This document shows, piece by piece, positions 12,476-24,218 of a DNA stretch of 64,000 bases (the stretch's first letter is position 1; each line of letters begins with the position of its first letter). The stretch is taken from NCBI RefSeq assembly GCF_003590095.1, contig NC_039486.1:8616336-8680335 (forward strand), in the 5' to 3' direction. A program made the position numbers and the translations under genes. Origin of the DNA: Trichoplusia ni. Taxonomy: Eukaryota; Arthropoda; Insecta; Lepidoptera; Noctuidae. Below the pieces are notes generated by a model, which saw only the letters and a program-made list of their open reading frames with translations, was not told where the DNA came from and did no database searches.

Positions 12476-15400
12476 CCTACTTAAAAATGGTAAACGATTT
12501 TGTCTTTTTGTTCAGAAACATGAAAATATACCTATATATTAATATTTTTCATTTGGTAATTTTTATCTTTCCACATTGGTTAGCCACATTTAGCCATGTT
12601 TAATTTTTAACCTGAGTTTTTAAGCAAAATGTTCAAGATTTGACTTTTTAATTCAGCAAAGCCCACCTCTTTTTGATGATTTACACCTATACATATACAA
12701 ATACACGTATGTTGTATTCACATAGGTAGGTGTGGATGAGAGTCCCCGATATTCCCGACGCAGGCTGGATCGCGGCAATATTCGCTAGACTTGGCTACTC
12801 GACTCCACGCGACAAATACTTGTGCATAAATTTGGCACGTATCAGATATGGCTAACCGTCTAACCCTTTTTGATCGCACAGCTGCTGCATATTTACCACT
12901 ACGTTACTATACATGCATATGTATATAATGTATCGACATGTATATTTTAAAAAGAGATGCCCTTTTTCATTAAACTGTTGGAACGCAGTACACTGTTCCG
13001 TATTCGGTCAACTAGTTTAACTCCTAACATACCTCATTTTTTTACAGTAAACCAATTTTATATATATCCATACCGATTTGTTTTCATACTCAATACAGGT
13101 AATAAATGAAAATTATTGACTCGAAACTAATAGGTTTGGAGTTTTCTTTAAGAAAAGGCGATCAAATAAGAATTTTCATCTGCAACTTAGCGTTTATGAG
13201 TTTTGCTTTATACCTGGGGTGAAGATAGTGTAGATACACTGTTCTCATCTGCATTCAAGTCAAGACATTTGCTATCGGATTCTCTGAACACGTTGATTGG
13301 AAAGACAGTCTGCTTGAACATTTTCTTTGTTTCAGTCGGGAGCCTTGTCCAGATATAATGAGCGTTTGTAATCTGGTTTCTGATTAACTTTGTGTCAGAT
13401 TAGACGTTTTCGTTAAAAGGACAGAGATTTGAATTAAGGTAAGGGATAAACGTTAATTCATTTCAGTACTGACTCCTAAAGTATTACATTTTGTAGATAT
13501 ATTTATCCCCACCTTTACACAAAATAGATTACTATAAAAAGCAGAAAACATTCCAAGATACTAGGTGTTCTAGATACAACGAGCTAGCAATATTAACATA
13601 ACCCAGAAAACTGAACCGAAGAGTTTATAACAATTTAAATATAAATCGAATAAAAACTGAAAGTTATCGCAGAACCATTTTCAGTTTCAATAAATTATAT
13701 TTAACCCCGAACTATCCTAACAGATAGTTTCATTAAAATTCTTATCGTTGCCCAATTTCTCACTCAAACTGTGAATATAAATGACTGTGTGTTGGATCCA
13801 CCGCGTCTGGCAACCTTATATTTGCCGTAGACACGCCCGTATTACATCAAATTAACGCTTCGTCGCTCGCTCGAACTTCAACGTTTAGTTATAGAGCCAT
13901 TACCGAACCGAGGCTGAATTTTCTCAGGCCGGCATTCAGTCACCGACCGAGCGAGTTTTACATAGCCATAAGCACGTCAGTCAACCCTCTCCCGCCTCCT
14001 GATCTAACCTCTTATCCACTCCCATAGATTAACTTGAGTGAGCGATTATTGATGGATTTCACCCTGGCGCAGATTATAATTTCATTATTAAATGAAAATC
14101 ATAATCCGTGTTGGCGTAGTGATTTGAAGATGTTTTTTGAGATGCTACAAATTCCAAAAAATACGACAAACGACTTCGAGTTGTTATTTTAGAGTAACAA
14201 TGAAATGAATGTAAAAACTTAATGAAAGTCTAAAAAGAATAAAACATACAAAAATGAAGGCGAGATGAAAAGGGTTTTTAAAATCTCAAAAGATTTATTC
14301 GAAGGACGATTTGACTGTTGGCAACCTTGCTCTTGATTTTGAACTCATTATGCTTTAAGAACCTTTCATTTGTGAGAAGATAATATAGGATAGCTCTCCC
14401 TGTGAATGATTCAGATTTATCGATCGAGATTTAATATTTATGATTTTAAAACTTTCCTCCATCGCCTCGAGAACTTAACACTGTGTTAAATATAGCTTAT
14501 AGCAGAAAATATTTAGAGAAAACCGCACACAAATTAAATAAAACAACAACTTATAATAATGAATAATTTCAATTAACTACGAGTGTTGTAATGTGGTCAC
14601 CAGTATTACTGGTGGACTGTATTACGGTATTGTGACACAATAGTTTTAAATGAGAACCGCAGGTTAGGTCGCAAAGTTATAAACCAAAATTTAATCCGGT
14701 CCCCTTCGATGTAACAACGTGATTAAGTAACAAACAACCCAACCTTTATTTATTAAACCCGACCGGGTTTATAAACTACTTACTTGAAACCTCTTTCAAT
14801 GTAGTAGTATAGAAGATTCTCGTAGGCGTCGACTGTTTTTTTTAATACTAATACGTGAATATTTCTCCACTTGAAAACAGGACGATGAAAATGGGACTTA
14901 TCTCTTGTTGATTAAATGGTTGGTCAATTGACGACCCTATTCACGCAGTTGCTAAGTGATTGACTTTCCCCCTAAAGGCTGCAGACATGATTACACAAGA
15001 AGTAAATCTCAATTCGTTGATAAAAAGTAACTTAGTAAGTTATTCCATTAAATTATGCAGCAATTATAAAAAAAAAACATGATTTTTATTTGTTATTACA
15101 GGGAAAGCTGATTATAAATAAATCATAAATAAATTAAATATTAATCAATTTCTGTTCTCTACATAATTTTCTGGAAACAAGTTCGCATGCACACTGTTTG
15201 TCATGCAACATGTAACACAGTGTTATGTGCGGAGCTATTACAAACACGTGCAACTTACACACAACTTGACCCTAACTTAGTGACTGTATTTATGAGCTCT
15301 TGACAACAGGAGGCCACTTGATATGTGACCGATGTGTTATTGAGCATCTGCGTCTAGGCATGTGAACATCTGTTGTCTATTTTCCTAACAAATCAAGTTA

Positions 15401-16455
15401 CCTTACAAACCTCAAACATCCTGTCTTGACGGGTATTAACAAATATTAACAATGGAACTCTATCCACAACATAAAATATTTATTAGCAGCAAAGCTTTGA
15501 CTGAAAATCAAAATATTTATTGCGTACTAATTGTAGGCCTACTGCACGAATTCAATTTTAAATAGAGCTGAAAAACTGTCCAATGTCACTGTCGATCTCG
15601 TCGCTGTTCGACGTCAAAAGACCATTTTTGTAACATTTTGACGCAGAAATTGACATTGCGTTTGATGCTATTTGGAGTATGATATCGCATGACTGGTCTG
15701 ATCTAATGGATGTCATATCTGAAATTCGAGGAAAACCATCGCATATCAGCCAGTTATTGCACATAGATAGAAATAAAAACGGACAAGTGCGAATTGCACT
15801 CGCGCCTCTGAGGGTTTTGCTACAAATAGGCAAAATAAAACAAATCGATTCGGTGACAAATACATTTGTCGTTACTTAAAATGATATACGAATATAATTC
15901 ATAATTTTCTTTCAATACCAATCTAATCTCTCAAAATAATATTAAATTACCCTAGCTCTCCTAAATCCTAGTTTACAGTCTGCATTTTAATTCCCTGTTT
16001 TGATGAATCACGGGATTCCTTGTGATATCATGTTCAGAAACATAATTAAGTCCGCATACCCACAATACAGATGCGAATGTAATTACTATTCGGTTCCTTT
16101 TCACAGTGAAATCGCTCAGAGTTTGATGGAATTTGGTATGGAGATGAATTGATCTCTAGGGAATGACATGTGTGAGTTTTCATCTCGTTTTCACTGTATT
16201 TTAAAAATATATCTACTCTTTCATGCTTTTTTATGTAAAACGCTCACGTTTTTTTTTTGAATCGCTTATTACAATGATGTCGTGTGTCGAAGGCAAGGTT
16301 CAGGGAGTACGGCTGTGTATAACCTAAACTATATTTTTTAAACCAAAAACTGTTGCAACCAGGTTGCTTTAGGTACTTTTATATGAAGACTAACATAGTA
16401 AAAATAGACTTTAGGATATGCAATTTGAAATATACAAATATGAGGCTGTTTGTCA
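12476..16455. other. Gene-poor stretch with a GC-richer block and a coding-like fragment
   Basis: The block at 13855-14040 is GC-richer than its surroundings and contains TCAGT initiator-like sites (for example ggcattcagtcacc); it could be a distant first exon or promoter. The segment 15555-15880 has open frames on both strands and is described separately. Otherwise nothing recognised. Confidence 0.4.
15555..15880 (+). pseudogene. Possible degenerate coding fragment, function unknown
   Basis: On + one frame reads through HFDAEIDIAFDAIWSMISHD and SDLMDVISEIRGKPSHI to TAA at about 15879, and it continues upstream of a single TAA as MSLSISSLFDVKRPFL. The minus strand is also fully open here. 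Amino-acid composition looks protein-like, but I do not recognise a family. It may be a decayed retrocopy or transposon piece. Confidence 0.25.
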
Positions 16456-16535
16456 GTGACCCCAATAGGTCAGTTGGTAATCACTGATCCGCTTAACCAG
16501 AGTCGCAGGTTCAAATCCTATGTAACATGTATTTA
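16455..16535 (+). repeat. tRNA-like sequence, probable SINE head
   Basis: It has an A-box-like TAGGTCAGTTGG, an anticodon-arm-like CTGATCCGCTTAACCAG and a good B box GGTTCAAATCC. The acceptor stem does not pair and the anticodon and T stems have mismatches, so a working tRNA is unlikely. Confidence 0.4.
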
Positions 16536-18600
16536 ATTGTTATTGCAAGTTTTGGTATTATATACAATATTTATCACATCACAGCGTTTTCTACCTAAGT
16601 ATTAGAAACTAAACATACCACTTGACAGCTCAACTGTTTCTTAGTAGATTATTTCGTTTTTTTATCTATTTTCATGCAACAATGCGGCTATCTGCCTTTA
16701 CGAACGCAGATAACCTATTTAATGCAAAAGTTTTAAGTTGGCGATCCACTTGAATCTTATCAAAGCGAACTACCTAAATCTCCTGTAGATATTTATTTAT
16801 ACAGGAGCCAAGACCCATTACCATTCATCAATTCACAGACTGCCAGACTTGAAGTAAATACCTATTTGTACACTGATACTAAGTGATAGGTACAAACATA
16901 TATTTACTGTTTGTTCTAGATACTATGCCAAGTTTTGTTACTAAACTCAATGTATCATCCTTGAATTGAATTATTGCGTACAACAGTATGGGGTATGAGG
17001 CCCTACTATGACCTCTTCGACATAACATTGCAAGTGTGAAAGAGAGATGCCGCTCTACGCTGTGTATCGCGTTGTCCTGCTTCCACATCTGCGATAAAAA
17101 ATCTTTAGAATATAGTGGTAGGACCCTGATCTGCCGAATTAAAATTACACTTACAATAAGCAACACTGCCTCCTTATAAAAATATGTAGCGCTCATGAGT
17201 GTGTGAAAAGAGTTAAGATATTGGAAAGTGCGTGACTCAGTTTGGCTTAGATCCAGAGTGAATGAGGCAGAAAAAAATGTCATCAATCAGCGTTAACGAA
17301 GTGTAAAATTGCTAAATCTATGCAAATTACTGATATCACATTACGAAGCTATGTGACAACTCACTGATGCCCGAAATCTTGAATCGATCCCGAGTTACTT
17401 AAATAATATCAGCTATTTAAGTTTTCGATCGGGTTTGAAGTTAGTGAAGTAAGCCCTTAGCTCCGTCCAATATAGTTTGTCTCTTCGAACAGTCCAAAGT
17501 CTACTGTTCTTCGAAACTAAGTATTCTATTTCTGGGTCCTCTTCTCGTACAGAGAAGGAAATTTCGAATTCGACGTCAGTTTATTGATCTGGTGAAACTT
17601 CACCAAGTATTTAACTTTATACTTACTTTTTATAGATTCCTTTAATGAATTTATAAAGCATTTATAACAATAGCCATCTCAACAAAGAAAACGCCCGGCT
17701 CAGAAGCCTCATACAGCTTTCCAAGCAACCACCTTTTAATTTGAGTCAGTACTTACGACGTTATGTACACAAACCAGTTTTCATAAGAAGCAGTCTATTG
17801 TTTGTCATGTGCGATATCTGATCTAACTTTATAATTAAAATTCACAACATGCCTAAGGCGGAATAATATAGGTATAATACAAATACTTATGTAACTCATT
17901 AGAGCCTCCTGAAAATTATGTTGACTGAGTAAACCTTCACTTAACTCTCTCGCATTCTGAATTTACTTACAAACAATCCGTGCTGAACAGAATGAAAGAA
18001 AAACAAAGTTTTGTAATACTTTAACTCATTGTTATATGAGATGTCATCTGTTTATTTATAAAAACAGGGAAAATTTTGTTTAATATTATGTTTTCTACGT
18101 TTATTTGTCAGTGTACCTACTCATGTAGTTAAAAAGTTGTCATAACTGCTCTGCATGAACTGTACAAATATTGTTATATCATAAAGCTTGCAGAACCACT
18201 ATATCTGGTAGTAAAAGGCATCACTAATTAAAACCTCCTTTAATAAAGCGTTCCTTTTGTGAAATAAATAAGATTTCTCGCTTTCATGATATTACAAGAA
18301 CTATTTATGCAGTCGTATTTTTATAATCCTCAATGTTTTTAAACTATGTAAGTAGGTATTATCCGCAGTCTGCAAAACCAGAAGCTATTTCCGTCCCGAG
18401 AAACCAGTCTGAGGGAAACTCTTTTAGACTAGATACTTCATGATGATTAAAAATCATCATTTGTTTTGGAATTTTGGAAAGAATGGATCATCATGATACT
18501 AATTTTAGGAGTAATAGAGTAATTATTTTTTATTAAATTTATTTCATTCAACAAGGTAACGTCAATCTTAATTACTGAATAAAATATCGACACAATGTAG
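16536..18600. other. No gene or recognised repeat
   Basis: AT-rich. A 135-codon minus-strand open frame (16879-17286) has no recognisable domain and I treat it as chance. Confidence 0.4.
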
Positions 18601-18608
18601 GAAGGGAG

Positions 18609-19899
18609 GGGAAGGTGGGGTAAGACGGGGACCTTAAGGTATTTCATAAATAAAACCCATCTTTTTTAATTGCACAACGTAGGAACTTTTATTAATTAAA
18701 TAATCAGTCTTTCTTCTTTTAATAACAATCAGTCAAAACAAAAAAAAATAAGTTCTTCTCATAAAAATATAAACTTTTAAAAAATAACTGAATCACCCCA
18801 TCTTACCCCACCTATAGGGTAAGATGGGGTATACCCCTGGGGTAAGATGGGGTATAGACTATTTAAGCGCCGTCATCTTCACAAACCGGGCAGATATGTT
18901 CAGCTTCGTCATCGCTGTCTTCCACTCCTGCACAGACACAATGCGCTCACTTGCCTCAAGTACGATAAGTGATACAAGTATGATAATCGGAATACAAGCC
19001 GCGACAGTATAGACATTCTGTATCTTCTTCTTCTGTGCCTTTTCGCTTTTTCGGTTTTTCAAGTTCTCTTTATTGTTATTTTTGTCATTTACTTTTTGTT
19101 TGTTACATGTGGTTTTAGTTTCTACCTATTTTAGTTTTCCTCTCATTCTTTTTTATATAGAAAAGCAGTAATAATAGCTGCTTTTCCCCTTCTTCGAACT
19201 TGTCTTGGTCTTTTTTCGGCGAATCGCGAATAAGGCATTAACTTTTTCGGGCTAACCAGATGGAATGCATCATTATCTATATAATCATTTACTGTTGCCT
19301 GCTTGAGACATGAGGTTGAAGCAGTTGGTGGAGGTGGAGAGTTTGCTAAATGATTTACGGCGGTGTAGCCATTTAAGCATCAGGAAATGACAACATTACT
19401 GTTTTTGGAACTGTACTATAAAAAAATAGTTAATGTTGAATGCAATCTCAATACAAACTGAATAACAACTCAGCGGATAAGATCGGGTACCTACCCCGTC
19501 TTGCCCCACATAAGTGTCCCATCTTTCCCAAACTGGACTTAAAAGTTGTATTGAATTTTTAGAGGTTATAAATCAAAAGAAACCGGCATGAATTAATGAG
19601 TTTACAATAGTAAAATAAATACAAATTAACAAAAAAAATATGTCACACATTATGTTTATCATACATTATAACAGTCATGCACTTTATATGCTTCAATAAT
19701 TAGATAAAACCACTTCAAATTTTAAAAATGTACTTACCATGAAGAATCGTGCGCTCCTTCGAACAAACTTTTTGCGACTCTAACAAGTACTGATAAATAC
19801 GACTAGATGGCGTCAAAATAACTTTTCAATTAATACTGTATTATATATTTTTGGAGGGTCCCCATCTTACCTCGCTACCCCGTCTTACCCCACCTTCCC
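18609..19899. mobile_element. pogo-like DNA transposon, decayed
   Basis: About 1.29 kb bounded by a 22-bp perfect inverted repeat, GGGAAGGTGGGGTAAGACGG plus GG at 18609-18630 and its complement at 19878-19899. The inner ends repeat the unit GGTAAGATGGGG (18825-18857 and 19862-19873). The minus strand encodes remnants of a pogo/Tigger-type transposase C terminus. A clean target-site duplication was not found, so exact boundaries are uncertain. Confidence 0.65.
18845..19385 (-). pseudogene. Remnant of a pogo-type transposase C terminus
   Basis: Minus-strand translation shows VSPKKLMPYSR and RRRGKAAIITA (the 'SP...P.P...R...RRKGKS.ILT' region of pogo transposases), then KKRKGTEEEDTECLYC, an AHCVCAGVEDSDDEAEHICP segment and CPVCEDDGA. 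The last part is the CxxC...HxxC...CxxC zinc-binding tail. In-frame stops replace conserved positions within the tail and frames shift upstream, so the copy is dead. Confidence 0.7.
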
Positions 19900-20815
19900 A
19901 TACGTCCGACGCGTAGACGATCTTATTTAATAACGTATAACGAATTTCTACGAAGTATCGAAATTCAGCAGAAAATTACTTGGCGGAAACGTTTCCAAAC
20001 ATCCAGCCATGACATGCATAATTCTGCTATTCCTATAAATAACAAAGTTTCTATTCTTAAATGTTCGGATTTACATGAAATTTATTGCAGGCTTATGTAA
20101 AGTTATGTTCGTGTTTTGTTTTTCGGACCACTAAGAACTTTTCCGCTGACCGAACTGAGCCCAATCAGTGGCCATGGTACTTATTGTGATGTGATAACTA
20201 GCTGCCGCCCGTGGCTTTGCCTCTTTAAACGCGATATTCAAAGTTCATACCGATACCGGATATATTTCTAGTATAAAGTATACCTATAACTTTACATAGC
20301 AATTAAAACTTTTCGTTGAAAAAAAAAAATGGGTTTAATGTACAGTAACTTTTATTTAAGAAACACGTGTCTATTGGACTAAGTTTTAACTGCTTTAGAA
20401 TTCCTTTGTCTGTTTTACAAGATAAATCTGTCCGGTTACGAGTTTTACCTATATCAAGATTTATCTTATTACATAAACTATGTTATACAAAGATGGCATG
20501 TCGTTCTTTCGTGTATAACCAACAGACCTGTTTAAATTTTTTATGAGACAAAAAGAGAGAATAAGTAAACATGGAAATCTAAATAGGCGTCTGTTTTCCT
20601 TATAGAACTTTGGCAACAATTTTTGTTTGGGATTTTCCATAATTATTTTGACCAACGGTAAAGGCCATTTGCTTACCGCTCCGGTAGAAATGCTTCGGAA
20701 TTATTGTCGCATGACTTAAATAGTAAGATACCTAGGTACTTGAACAAGATTATTATACTAAAAAAATACTTTTCTATATCTCTCTTATTTGTTTAAGAAC
20801 GCTACACTGGAATGC
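19900..20815. other. No gene or recognised repeat
   Basis: AT-rich DNA between two repeats. Nothing recognised. Confidence 0.4.
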
Positions 20816-21235
20816 ACCTTTTTAGAGTTCCGTACCCGGGGGTAACGGAAGTCTATTACTAAAGCTCCGCTCTTTGTCTGTCCATCCGTCTGTCACCAAG
20901 CTGTTTCATGACCCGTGAATGTTTTTAATGCCGCTGAAACCACGAATACAGATTAAAATAAACATTTAAGAAAGCATTTTTTGCTATTGTCATGGATGAT
21001 GGTACATTATCGTAATAATGTTTGAGGTCACCACGTCAAACTGACTGTGCACATCGTGTCACGGGTGCGAACCCCGCGAACGACCAGCATTTGTGTGATC
21101 CACGAATGTTTGTTATGAGTCTGGGTGTCTTTGTACAACCCGCGACAAGGATAAAATTCCTTACTGCGGAGTCTTTTTTTAAATCTCTTGGTGTGCGAAT
21201 CTGATTCGCACTTGGCCAGTTTTTTTTTTCAAACA
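20815..21235 (+). repeat. Dispersed 'gttccgtaccc' repeat, interrupted by SINE copy C
   Basis: The left part (agagttccgtacccgg ... gtccatccgtctgtcaccaa) and the right part (gcgaatctgattcgcacttg followed by T-rich sequence) are the two ends of one family. The same two ends are about 200 bases apart in the minus-strand copy at 22935-23137, but here they are separated by the SINE at about 21025-21182. Confidence 0.6.
21025..21182 (+). repeat. tRNA-derived SINE copy C
   Basis: It has a tRNA-like B-box segment (GGGTGCGAACCCCGCG), the core TTTGTGTGATCCACGAATG, GAGTCTGGGTGTC, then CCCGCGACAAGGATAAAATT and TGCGGAGTC. It shares its core with copy B and its tail with copies A and B. Confidence 0.7.
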
Positions 21236-21991
21236 GCAGTTGAAATGCAAGACAAGTCAAAGGCATTTCTTATTCCTCTTTTTGTAGGTGCATGCGTTCT
21301 TTTGTGCCAGAGATATGAATTAATTTTGTTGTTTACCACGTTTCGTTTTAAATCAAGCATAATTCGCTCCACGTAGTTTGCAAAGTGAAGAATAGTGCAC
21401 ATCATTTCTTGTTTACTGTACAGCACACTAAAAGATGGATTCACGCGCGAAATGCAGTAATATTTCCTATGGGGAGTCTGTTTTTGTGTTCCTTACTGGG
21501 TATAGTGCTAAATAAGGCAGCCTGTAAAAGCTGTTTTTGTAAATAAATTGTTAATGATTTTTTTTAATATTACAAAAGGTGTTGTTTTAATGTTTTGACC
21601 TAAAATTTAATATATTTTTAAAGAAATTATTCAAGTGCTTTTTTAATGCAGTTTTTCACGTAATAAGAGGCATATGGAAATTATTTGTATTAGAATTATT
21701 TGTTTACTTTACTCGTGAAAACGATAGAAACAGACACAATTAATTTGGCATTTGTAATGATGAATTGTGTAAATTTCCATTTTATTGAACACCATAATAA
21801 GTAATTTATCATTTGACAATGCTATAGTACCTACAATTTGTGTTATCGCAATTCAACGATCTCGTTCAGGCAGCATCGTGTAGTCGGGTGGAGGACTTGA
21901 GTAATTAATATAACGCTATTCGGAAAGCTGGTACAGGCAGAACCAAGGTGCAGGACCTTTGTCTCGAAAACTAACTTGGTATTGTTAACTT

Positions 21992-22007
21992 TGTATGTAT
22001 GTATGTA
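21992..22007 (+). repeat. Short (TATG)n microsatellite
   Basis: About four copies of TATG in ttgtatgtatgtatgtac. Confidence 0.7.
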
Positions 22008-22934
22008 CCTATATTACATAGAAATGCCAATGTGGATGAAGAATTATAGTTAAACATGTTTCGTGATATTTTATTTTAAACTAATTTAATTTAAAAATCT
22101 TTTGAACAAGTTTTCTTTTCAATTGATTATACATTTAAAACAATTGCTATTCTTGCGATACTAGATATCTAGAGTATTTCTATATACAAAGGGGTTTATT
22201 GTGTGACTGTGTGCATGTATATGCGGACATCATAAAGTAGAAGCCCCCACTAAGAAACAACGTGCACCAGAAACTGCTTAGAAAACCTATCTGGATTTGT
22301 AGCACTCATAATTAAATAGAAAACTAGTTTTTACTAGTCTTAAACCATTATGTACACGAGGCAATAAAAGTTGCCGATGCCACGCTAATTTTGTCTCCAA
22401 GGGCGTGTTATACAAATTCAGAGTTCGTACAATCACACTAGTCGTTATAGACAAAAGTTTTGAGTATCAGTAAGCGTCGCTACGCGTACGAAGGACCTAA
22501 CTTGGTCCCGTATTTGTTTGACATGGTTTTTTACGGAAAAAAATGTGACGACATTTTCATTTTATTTTCAAAAAGCCATGTCTAGTTTAGCCTAGTTTTT
22601 AGGAATGCGTTTTTGGGCAAGGCGCGTGACTAACGAGGAAAAAATTGTGTGTCGTCACAGGAACAAAGATTCGTGCGACACGGTTTTGCTATGTCAAACC
22701 ATTTAGGATATAGCTTACGTTTTATCATTTTTTTACTTTATTAAAAAGGGATGCCTGGTGCCTGATAAATGAGATTAGGTTAGGGAATATTGGATAAGGT
22801 CTCAAATCATTTATCTACTTTAGTATTTTACGAATTGTTTAAATAATCTCCGATCATATTCTGAATACCGGATGGTATTTCTACGTGCCAATAAAAAAAT
22901 ATTTGCGTGATATGTTCTTTATAAAAGTTCTAAA

Positions 22935-23137
22935 AATCAGTCAAGTGCAAATCAAAATCGCGATATTTCGAGGATTAAAATAAAACTATTGTGACCGTTG
23001 CTTAATCTTGATCTTTAATTATTACAGCTTGGTGACGGACGAACGATCAGAAAGACAGACCGACAGATGGATGGACAGCGGGGCTTCAGCAATAAGGTTT
23101 TGTTTTCACCCTTTGCTTACGGAATCCTAAAAATAGG
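22935..23137 (-). repeat. Dispersed 'gttccgtaccc' repeat, uninterrupted copy
   Basis: Read on minus: TTTTTAGGATTCCGTAAGC ... CTGTCCATCCATCTGTCGG ... GTCACCAAGC ... GATTTTGATTTGCACTTGAC. Same family and ends as at 20815-21235. Confidence 0.55.
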
Positions 23138-23805
23138 CTTCAAAAACCAAACACTTTATTGAAATAGATTTGGTTTACTTCTCCTCTTATAGAAGTGATG
23201 ACTCTGCTATAATACAATTTTAAACAGTTTGTTAAATATTCATCCAACTGACAGCTCTAAATAACATTACATACCAGTAGCTACACCTAATGAAATAAAG
23301 AATTTTACCTGTAGGTACATGTCTCACATTAGCAGAAGCATAATAAATTACAAATTTCAGTGCCTTAATTAACTTCATATATCTCAAACTAAAGACATTA
23401 AAACTCCTCCTACATACTTGGACGTTCCGTTTGACATTTTGACCCTCGCCTGTAAAATATCTCCTAATACATTTGGGGTAAGGTAAACCATCCACCTGTC
23501 TTATCAGCGGGGTGATAAATGAACGATGCGCCCACAAGATTCTACCTCTAATATTATACTCAATTAATTGAGCAGGGACCTTATATTGTGTGCTTCCGAG
23601 GAATATGAATAATTAGGCGTTATTCGTTTGTCGGGAGATCTTCTATTGATTAGTTTCCCGGATTAAGATGGGGAGCAAAATTTTGCTTGTAATGTTTGAT
23701 GGAGTGCCTGTTCTTTATTTATATACATACATTTTTAAACACAAGATCCATTTACTAGACACAATACCTACAAAATGTGAAAAAACTATATAAATAAGTA
23801 TATAT

Positions 23806-23885
23806 CATCATCATCATCATCATCTCAGCCTATCGCCGTCCACTGCTGAACGTAGGCCTCCCCCAAAGAGCGCCAACCATCAAAT
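23806..23885 (+). repeat. Dispersed repeat with (CAT)n start
   Basis: catcatcatcatcatcat followed by ctcagcctatcgccgtccac, tgctgaacgtaggcctcccc and gcgccaacc, a well-known lepidopteran interspersed end sequence. A second copy lies in the opposite orientation at 55160-55215. Confidence 0.65.
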
Positions 23886-23960
23886 AAGTATATATACTAA
23901 TACTATATTATATTGTCACTCATATTAATTGTAATTTTGTGTGACTTTTGACCCTTTCAA

Positions 23961-24218
23961 TCTATACTAATATATAAAGCTGAAGAGTTTGTTTGTTTGT
24001 TTGTTTGAACGCGCTAATCTCAGGAACTACTGGTCCAAATTGAAAAAATATTTTTGTGTTGAATATACCATTAGTCGAGGAAGGCTTTAGGCTATAAACC
24101 ATCACGCTGCGACTAATAGGAGCGAAGGTACAAAGAAAAATGTGAAAAAAAATAATTCAGGTATAAATCATAACTTATACCTTCTACCCACGGGGACGAA
24201 GCCGCGGGCAACAGCTAG
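23961..24218 (+). mobile_element. Short non-autonomous Helitron
   Basis: It starts TCTATACTAATATATAAAGC and ends GGGCAACAGCTAG. Ten bases before the end sits a GC-rich hairpin (CCCACGG ... CCGCGGG, one mismatch). Host A precedes and host T follows. It carries no protein frame. Confidence 0.88.

Noticed and set aside
16460..16530. Functional tRNA gene
   Set aside because: The B box is good, but the acceptor stem does not pair and the anticodon and T stems have mismatches.
16879..17286. 135-codon minus-strand open frame
   Set aside because: No domain, signal or splice context that I recognise; compatible with chance in a GC-slightly-richer patch.
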